A stretch of 64,000 nt of DNA, taken from positions 684,001 through 748,000 of the forward strand of contig NZ_LOPU01000018.1 in the NCBI RefSeq assembly GCF_001469955.1. The letters run 5' to 3'. Source of the DNA: Haloprofundus marisrubri (GTDB taxonomy: Archaea > Halobacteriota > Halobacteria > Halobacteriales > Haloferacaceae). The notes under the pieces were generated by a model that saw only the letters and a list, made by a program, of their open reading frames with translations, made no database searches and was not told where the DNA came from. Of the stretch, positions 59,670-64,000 are shown piece by piece. A program made the position numbers and the translations under genes. The number at the start of each line of letters is the position of its first letter. Positions within the stretch are counted from its first letter, which is position 1.

Positions 59670-60728
59670 TCAGACGCGCCCGGCCGACACGTCCTCGTAC
59701 GCTTCGACGAGTTCCTCGCCGACGCGCTCCAGGCTGTGTTCGGCGGCCGTCTTTCTTGCGTTTTCGCCGAGTCGTTCGCGGAGGTCGGGGTCGCGCGCCA
59801 AGAGGTCGAGCGCGCGGCGGAACTCCGCACGACTCGAACACTTCAGGCAGTCGTGGCCGTGGGTGTAAAACTCCTCGAAGACGGGGATGTCGCGGAGGAC
59901 GACCGCCTTCCCGCAGGCCATCGCTTCGAGCACGGCGATGCCCTGATTCTCGTTTTTCGTCGGGAAGAGGTAGACGTCGCCCGCGCCGAACGCCCCGCGC
60001 TTGTCGTCGACCCATCCGGTGAAGGTGACGTTCTCGGGGGGATTTTCGGTCCAGTGTTTCACTTCCGTCGACGCCTGCGGCCCGGAGTCGTACGGGCCGA
60101 ACCACGCGAACTCGTACTCCGTCTCTTCTGCGAGTTTGCAGAACGTCGTCAGCCCTTTGCGCTCGAAGACGTTGCCGACGGTGAACACGACGAGGCCGTC
60201 TAAGTCGAATCGCTCGCGGTACTCCTCGCGGAACGTCTCGAAGCCGTCGAGCGAATCGACGTCGACACCGTTCGATATCGGACGAATGGGCGCGTCGACG
60301 GGGTACGATTCGAGAATGCGCTTCGTATACTGGCTCGGACAGAGCACCAAATCGGCCTGCGAGTAGAACCGCCGAAGGTACTGTCGAAGGGGTTTCGCGG
60401 CGAGGGTCGACCCGCGGAAGCTCTCGGCGAAATCCTCGCTCGTGACGTGACTGTGCAGGACGAGCGGTTTGCCGTAGTGTTTGGCGTGGCGAGCGACAGC
60501 GAGACTGCCCGGGCCGATGAGGTTGCAGTGGGCGACGTCGAACTCGACGACGGGGTTGCGGCCGCGAAGCGCGCTCAGCGGGATGTGCGCCGGTGACCCG
60601 CCGCGCCACGGCGATGTGACGACATCCACGTCCGTCTCTTCGAGGGCCGCCCGCTGGTGGTCCGTCGAGGTTCCGATACCGCTTCGGTGCAGTTGCGAGG
60701 CGAGTTCGAGGTAGTTGAGGACGCGCAC
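59670..60728 (-). CDS. GT4 family glycosyltransferase
   Basis: A 352-residue GT-B enzyme that starts MRVLNYLELASQLHRSGIGT. PISNGVDVDSLDGFETFRE and FPTKNENQGIAVLEAMACG (EX7E) are the GT4 signatures. It is 72 bp upstream of the other GT4 gene on the same strand, so the two may build one glycan or glycolipid step by step. Similarity to membrane-lipid glucosyl-transferases is possible but not proven. Confidence 0.9.
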   Translation of the reverse strand: MRVLNYLELASQLHRSGIGTSTDHQRAALEETDVDVVTSPWRGGSPAHIPLSALRGRNPVVEFDVAHCNLIGPGSLAVARHAKHYGKPLVLHSHVTSEDFAESFRGSTLAAKPLRQYLRRFYSQADLVLCPSQYTKRILESYPVDAPIRPISNGVDVDSLDGFETFREEYRERFDLDGLVVFTVGNVFERKGLTTFCKLAEETEYEFAWFGPYDSGPQASTEVKHWTENPPENVTFTGWVDDKRGAFGAGDVYLFPTKNENQGIAVLEAMACGKAVVLRDIPVFEEFYTHGHDCLKCSSRAEFRRALDLLARDPDLRERLGENARKTAAEHSLERVGEELVEAYEDVSAGRV

Positions 60729-60862
60729 TGGTCTGTCGGTTCACCGGATTCGACTTTTAGTGTAGCGGCTTCGAGTTGTTTTCGAGATTGTGAAAGACGA
60801 ACCCGCGACGTACAGTTCTGCTTCGGAACACCTATCAGAAAACCCCGACCCAGTACAGACAA

Positions 60863-61144
60863 ATGCCGAGCATCGCCGAGGAGCGAATCGCGCGCCTCCA
60901 CGAACTCGCCCGCGACGCGACCGAAGCGCGCGAGTTCGACCGCTCCCGCGAGTACGTCCGTCTCGCCCGCCGCCTCGACGAGCGACACCGATGCGGCCTG
61001 CCCCGCGAGTTCAAACGCTTCTCCTGTGACGCCTGCGACGTCTACCTCGTCCCGGGACTCAACGCCCGTGTCCGCCTCCAGTCGGGCCGTGTCGTGGTCC
61101 GCTGCGACTGCGGGCACATCGACCGGTTCCCGTACCGCGATTGA
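60863..61144 (+). CDS. rnp4: Ribonuclease P component 4 (Rpp21)
   Basis: A 93-residue zinc-binding protein of archaeal RNase P, which trims tRNA 5' ends. Helical part ERIARLHELARDATEAREF, EYVRLARRLDERHRCGLP and the zinc ligands RCGLP, SCDAC and RCDCG (four Cys or His-Cys). It is 88 bp upstream of the YhbY gene in the same direction, an arrangement conserved among haloarchaea. Confidence 0.94.
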   Translation: MPSIAEERIARLHELARDATEAREFDRSREYVRLARRLDERHRCGLPREFKRFSCDACDVYLVPGLNARVRLQSGRVVVRCDCGHIDRFPYRD

Positions 61145-61232
61145 GCGTCCGGTCCGCCGCCGAGTTTCGGCGGCCGGTACCGTCGGTCGGTAACTAAAGG
61201 TTCAAACCGCGGCGCTGGCTACGACGGGACAG

Positions 61233-61478
61233 ATGGTAGACAACGAGTTGCGCAAAGAGGCCCACGACCTCGACGTGACGGTCTGGGTCGGCAAGAGCGG
61301 CATCGACGCGGTAACCGAGGAACTGCGCGACCAACTGGACGACCGGAAACTGGTGAAGGTGAAGTTCCTGCGGGCGGCCCGCGGCGGCACTTCCACCGAT
61401 GAACTCGCCGACGAACTCGCCGAGGCGGTGAACGCGACACTCGTCGAAACACGTGGAAACACGGCGGTGTACCACTGA
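61233..61478 (+). CDS. YhbY/CRM-domain RNA-binding protein
   Basis: An 81-residue CRM-domain protein (MVDNELRKEAHDLDVTVWVG) with KSGIDAVTEELRDQLDDRKL; the loop that is GxxG in typical members is the WVGKSGI segment. These bind ribosomal or pre-ribosomal RNA. Translation is coupled to the next gene: TGA and ATG overlap by one base at 61478. The RNase P gene lies upstream. Confidence 0.92.
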   Translation: MVDNELRKEAHDLDVTVWVGKSGIDAVTEELRDQLDDRKLVKVKFLRAARGGTSTDELADELAEAVNATLVETRGNTAVYH

Positions 61479-62413
61479 TGGGAATCCTGCTGCAGGCAGG
61501 AACCGACACGTCCGAAATCGTCCCCGACGGCCCTATTGCGAACTTCCTCGTGAACTCGCTGGGGTTCGGCGATAACGTCGCGATAGCGAACACTATCGAT
61601 GCGGCGGTGACGTTCGTCGTCGTCTTCCTCGTGGTGTATCTCGTCGGACGACTCGTCGTCGGTCCGCTCGTCGGTCGCCTGTTGGACGCGCGCGGACTGG
61701 AGGCGCACGCCCAGAAACCGCTCCGCAAACTCATCGGCGTCGTCGTCGTCTTCATCGCCGTCGGCGTCGCGTTCGGTGCCGCCGGTTACGGTGACTTCCT
61801 CACCGCACTGGCGACCGTCGGGGCGGCGGCGACGCTCGCCATCGGTTTCGCGATGCAGGACGTCATCGCCAACTTCGTCGCCGGCGTGTTCATCTTCACC
61901 GACAAGCCGTTCCGCATCGGCGACTGGATAGAGTGGGACGGCAACTCCGGTATCGTCGAGGACATCAGCTTCCGCGTCTCCCGGGTCCGGACGTTCGACA
62001 ACGAACTGCTGACGGTGCCGAACTCCCATCTGACCGACGGCGTCATCAAGAACCCCGTCGCCAAGGACAAACTCCGCCTGCAGGTCCCGTTCGGCATCGG
62101 CTACGGCGACGACATCGAGAAAGCGACGGATATCATTCTCGAAGAAGCCGAGAAGCGCGGCGACATCCTCGCCGACCCCGAACCGTCGGTTCGCCTGACG
62201 GAACTCGGCGACTCGGCGGTGGTTCTCAAGTCGCGCATCTGGATTTCGCAACCGAGTCGCGCCGACTTCGTGAAGACCCGCGGCGAGTACGTCACGAGCG
62301 TGAAACAGCGGTTCGACGCTGAGGGAATCAACATCCCGTTCCCGAACCGCACCCTCACCGGTTCGCTCGACATCGAAGGACTGGACCGCGTGATGGCCAG
62401 CGCCGACGACTGA
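61478..62413 (+). CDS. MscS-type mechanosensitive channel
   Basis: A 311-residue channel. Three N-terminal membrane helices (about 42-62, 88-108 and 112-132) are followed by a beta domain with GDFLTALATVGAAATLAIGFAMQD, the TM3 pore segment, and RIGDWIEWDGNSGIVEDISFRVSRV. It opens under hypo-osmotic stress, which fits a halophile. Coupled by one-base overlap to the YhbY gene. A U-tract follows the stop. Confidence 0.92.
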   Translation: MGILLQAGTDTSEIVPDGPIANFLVNSLGFGDNVAIANTIDAAVTFVVVFLVVYLVGRLVVGPLVGRLLDARGLEAHAQKPLRKLIGVVVVFIAVGVAFGAAGYGDFLTALATVGAAATLAIGFAMQDVIANFVAGVFIFTDKPFRIGDWIEWDGNSGIVEDISFRVSRVRTFDNELLTVPNSHLTDGVIKNPVAKDKLRLQVPFGIGYGDDIEKATDIILEEAEKRGDILADPEPSVRLTELGDSAVVLKSRIWISQPSRADFVKTRGEYVTSVKQRFDAEGINIPFPNRTLTGSLDIEGLDRVMASADD

Positions 62414-62430
62414 GTCGGCGTCTGCGGTCG

Positions 62431-62440
62431 AATTTTTCTT
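62431..62440 (+). terminator. U-tract terminator after the MscS gene
   Basis: AATTTTTCTT lies 17 bp after the stop codon of the MscS gene, the usual archaeal form. Confidence 0.5.
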
Positions 62441-62614
62441 CTCATCGGCTGTCACAATCTTGAATGAGAGAGTTGATGCGTGCTTTTGTCTCGGTATCGT
62501 CTACGGTGGTTCTGTTCCTATCGTTGGAGCGCTTGTCTCTGCTCAACCCCCTGGCGGCCAGAGTATTGAATGTGTAGTGCATAGAAACGAAGGGCACAAC
62601 TCGGAGATTGACCA
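62441..62614. other. Low-G+C spacer between the MscS gene and the 60-aa gene
   Basis: A lower-G+C stretch that contains only very short open frames (the longest in-frame candidate, from ATG 62464, gives 37 residues). The composition change continues to 62836 and suggests DNA of different origin. I see no RNA motif. Confidence 0.4.
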
Positions 62615-62797
62615 ATGGACAAATCAGTCGGGGGGTTCTTAGTTGGATTGTTACTCATCGCTTCCCCGATTCTCTTATTGGGTACGTTCGAGAACGAGAT
62701 GATTCGGTTGCTCTTGCTTTTCGTCAGTATCTGTGGGGGTTTCATCGCAGTCACTTATGGAGTCAAAATGGAACGAAAGTACGTATACAACAAGTAA
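62615..62797 (+). CDS. 60-aa membrane protein
   Basis: A 60-residue protein starting MDKSVGGFLVGLLLIASPIL, with two hydrophobic stretches (about 6-23 and 29-50) and a short basic tail ending KMERKYVYNK. The gene is much lower in G+C than its neighbours, which argues for recent transfer. No clear promoter or family is seen. Function unknown. Confidence 0.5.
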   Translation: MDKSVGGFLVGLLLIASPILLLGTFENEMIRLLLLFVSICGGFIAVTYGVKMERKYVYNK

Positions 62798-62836
62798 CAG
62801 AGCGAGTTGAAAACGAAGAAAAGAGAAGAGACCGCT

Positions 62837-63979
62837 TCAGTCCAGCAACTGCGCGGCGATAGTGTTCCGAAGGATTTCGCTCGTTCCCTCGTAGATTTCG
62901 TTGAGTTTCGCGTCGCGGTAGTAGCGTTCGGCGGCGAAATCCTTCGTGTAGCCGTAGCCGCCGTGAATCTGGATACCCTCGTTTGCGACTTCGCGGCTGA
63001 TTTCGCTGGCGTACAGTTTGGCCTGTGCGGCCTCTTTGATGAAGTTCTCGCCGCGAATCTTCTTGTCCGCCGCTTGGTGCATCAGGAGTTTGGCGGCCTG
63101 AATCTTCGTGTCCATGTCGGCCAGTTTGTGCTGGATGGACTGGAAGCGCGCAATCTGCTGGTCGAACTGCTCGCGCTCTTGGGCGTACTGGAGCGCGTCG
63201 TCGCGGGCGGCACGGGCGATGCCGATAGAGCGCGCGGCGATGGTGATGCGGCCGCCGTTGAGCGTCTTCAGCGCGTGGACGAAGCCGTCGCCCTCCTCGC
63301 CGAGCAGGCGGTCTTCGGGGATGCGCATGTCGTCGAAGCGGAGTTCCGCGGTCGGACAGCCCTTGTCGCCGAGTTTGTGCTCGGTGCCCTCGACGACGAA
63401 TCCGTCGTCCTCCTCGGGACGGACGATGAAGGAGCTAATTCCTTTGTTGCCCGCGTCGGGGTCCGTTTTCGCAAACAGAGTCACCGTGTCGGCGACCGAG
63501 CCGTTCGAAATCCAGAGCTTGCCGCCGTTGACGACGTACTCGTCGCCATCTTTCTCTGCCGTCGTCGTCATCGAGGGCACGTCGCTGCCCGCGCCCGCCT
63601 CCGAGAGCGCGAACGCGCCGATATCCTCGCCGGTGTTCACCGGCGTGAGGTACTCCTGTTTCTGTTCTTCGTCGCCGAAGGCGTACACCATGTTGCCCGC
63701 GAGGCTGATGTGGGCGGCGACGACAGTCCCAAGGCCGCCGCTGCCGCGCGAAATCTCTTCGAGGCCGATAGCGTAGGAGTGGTAGTCGAGACCCGCACCG
63801 CCGTACTCCTCGGGGAACGGCATCCCCATCAGGCCGAGTTCGGCCATCTCGGAGACGAGGTCGGCGGGGAACTCGTCGTTCTCGTCGATATCGGCGGCGA
63901 CCGGCCGAATCTCCTCGTCGACGAACTCCGCGACCATATCCCGAATCTGCTTCTGCTCCGCGGAGAGCTGAAAGTCCAT
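62837..63979 (-). CDS. Acyl-CoA dehydrogenase (second copy)
   Basis: A 380-residue FAD enzyme homologous to 33426. It starts MDFQLSAEQKQIRDMVAEF and contains ALSEAGAGSDVPS, KLWISNGSVADT, RGENFIKEAAQAKLYAS, IHGGYGYTKDF and EGTSEILRNTIAAQLLD. The catalytic Glu is in RDAKLNEIYEGTSE. Start 63979 is taken as the family N-terminus; the upstream region runs to the window edge. Together with the other copy and the acyl-CoA synthetase it points to beta-oxidation of fatty or branched acids. Confidence 0.93.
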   Translation of the reverse strand: MDFQLSAEQKQIRDMVAEFVDEEIRPVAADIDENDEFPADLVSEMAELGLMGMPFPEEYGGAGLDYHSYAIGLEEISRGSGGLGTVVAAHISLAGNMVYAFGDEEQKQEYLTPVNTGEDIGAFALSEAGAGSDVPSMTTTAEKDGDEYVVNGGKLWISNGSVADTVTLFAKTDPDAGNKGISSFIVRPEEDDGFVVEGTEHKLGDKGCPTAELRFDDMRIPEDRLLGEEGDGFVHALKTLNGGRITIAARSIGIARAARDDALQYAQEREQFDQQIARFQSIQHKLADMDTKIQAAKLLMHQAADKKIRGENFIKEAAQAKLYASEISREVANEGIQIHGGYGYTKDFAAERYYRDAKLNEIYEGTSEILRNTIAAQLLD

Positions 63980-64000
63980 GCATCGGTCTTTCACCGTCGT

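Noticed and set aside
62460-62642. 60-aa frame from a TTG start
   Set aside because: Atypical composition, no promoter at the right distance, and overlaps the better-supported 62615 gene.

Overview
The window is chromosomal DNA of a halophilic archaeon (class Halobacteria, probably a Haloferacaceae-type genome). This rests on high G+C coding sequence, very acidic proteins, Tat/lipobox export signals, TATA-like boxes 25-35 nt before start codons (leaderless transcripts), and archaeal or haloarchaeal families: TFE, aTrm56, RNase P component 4, bacterioopsin-activator HTH, HalOD1 and AbrB-PhoU regulators. I see no rRNA, tRNA, CRISPR array or intact insertion sequence. It reads as ordinary chromosome with a few accessory patches. 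DUF and family names are from memory of the families; no search was run.

Region 1 (1-8.4 kb): a 3'-truncated DUF4188 remnant runs into a 2Fe-2S ferredoxin, followed by an FG-GAP propeller protein. Next is a compact locus that I read as a candidate metal-handling system. It holds a polytopic membrane protein, a Tat-exported DyP-fold lipoprotein, a small membrane protein fused by a 1-nt overlap to a double-HTH regulator, and a methionine-rich lipoprotein. A shared ~39-bp element lies upstream of both plus-strand units. An MFS carrier follows.

Region 2 (8.4-19.2 kb): a stand-alone E2-type acyltransferase, an HtpX-like protease, an aldo/keto reductase, and two tandem paralogues that fuse a split TraB/Tiki-type metalloprotease domain to an RDD membrane domain. 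These are followed by an acyl-CoA synthetase, a 55-aa membrane protein, a flavin reductase, an Fe-S photolyase and a cold-shock protein.

Region 3 (19.3-26.5 kb): a copper module (CopA ATPase, Lrp-type regulator with a TRASH metal-sensing domain, CopZ chaperone) with repeated TTCGAA-centred motifs, then an AhpD-like peroxidase, a YdjM-type membrane protein, a DUF4352 lipoprotein in lower-G+C DNA, and an aldo/keto reductase.

Region 4 (26.6-41.8 kb): purine/pyrimidine permease, a PfkB sugar kinase with a TIM-barrel isomerase, GNAT, a PAS histidine kinase, acyl-CoA dehydrogenase, a RIO-like kinase, aldehyde dehydrogenase, a xylose-dehydrogenase-like oxidoreductase, a nitrilase/SRPBCC pair and small regulators.

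Region 5 (41.9-64 kb): LEA14-like surface protein, AbrB-PhoU regulator, ATP-NAD kinase, HalOD1 protein, CinA, the tfe-DUF2110-DUF5803 operon, an M48 protease, trm56, a bat-type regulator, a GalE-type epimerase, a subtilase with an adjacent BsuPI-type inhibitor-like protein, DUF2797, an FAD oxidoreductase, two GT4 glycosyltransferases, an RNase P-YhbY-MscS operon and a second acyl-CoA dehydrogenase. The most unusual items are the metal locus, the TraB/RDD fusions and the protease/inhibitor pair.
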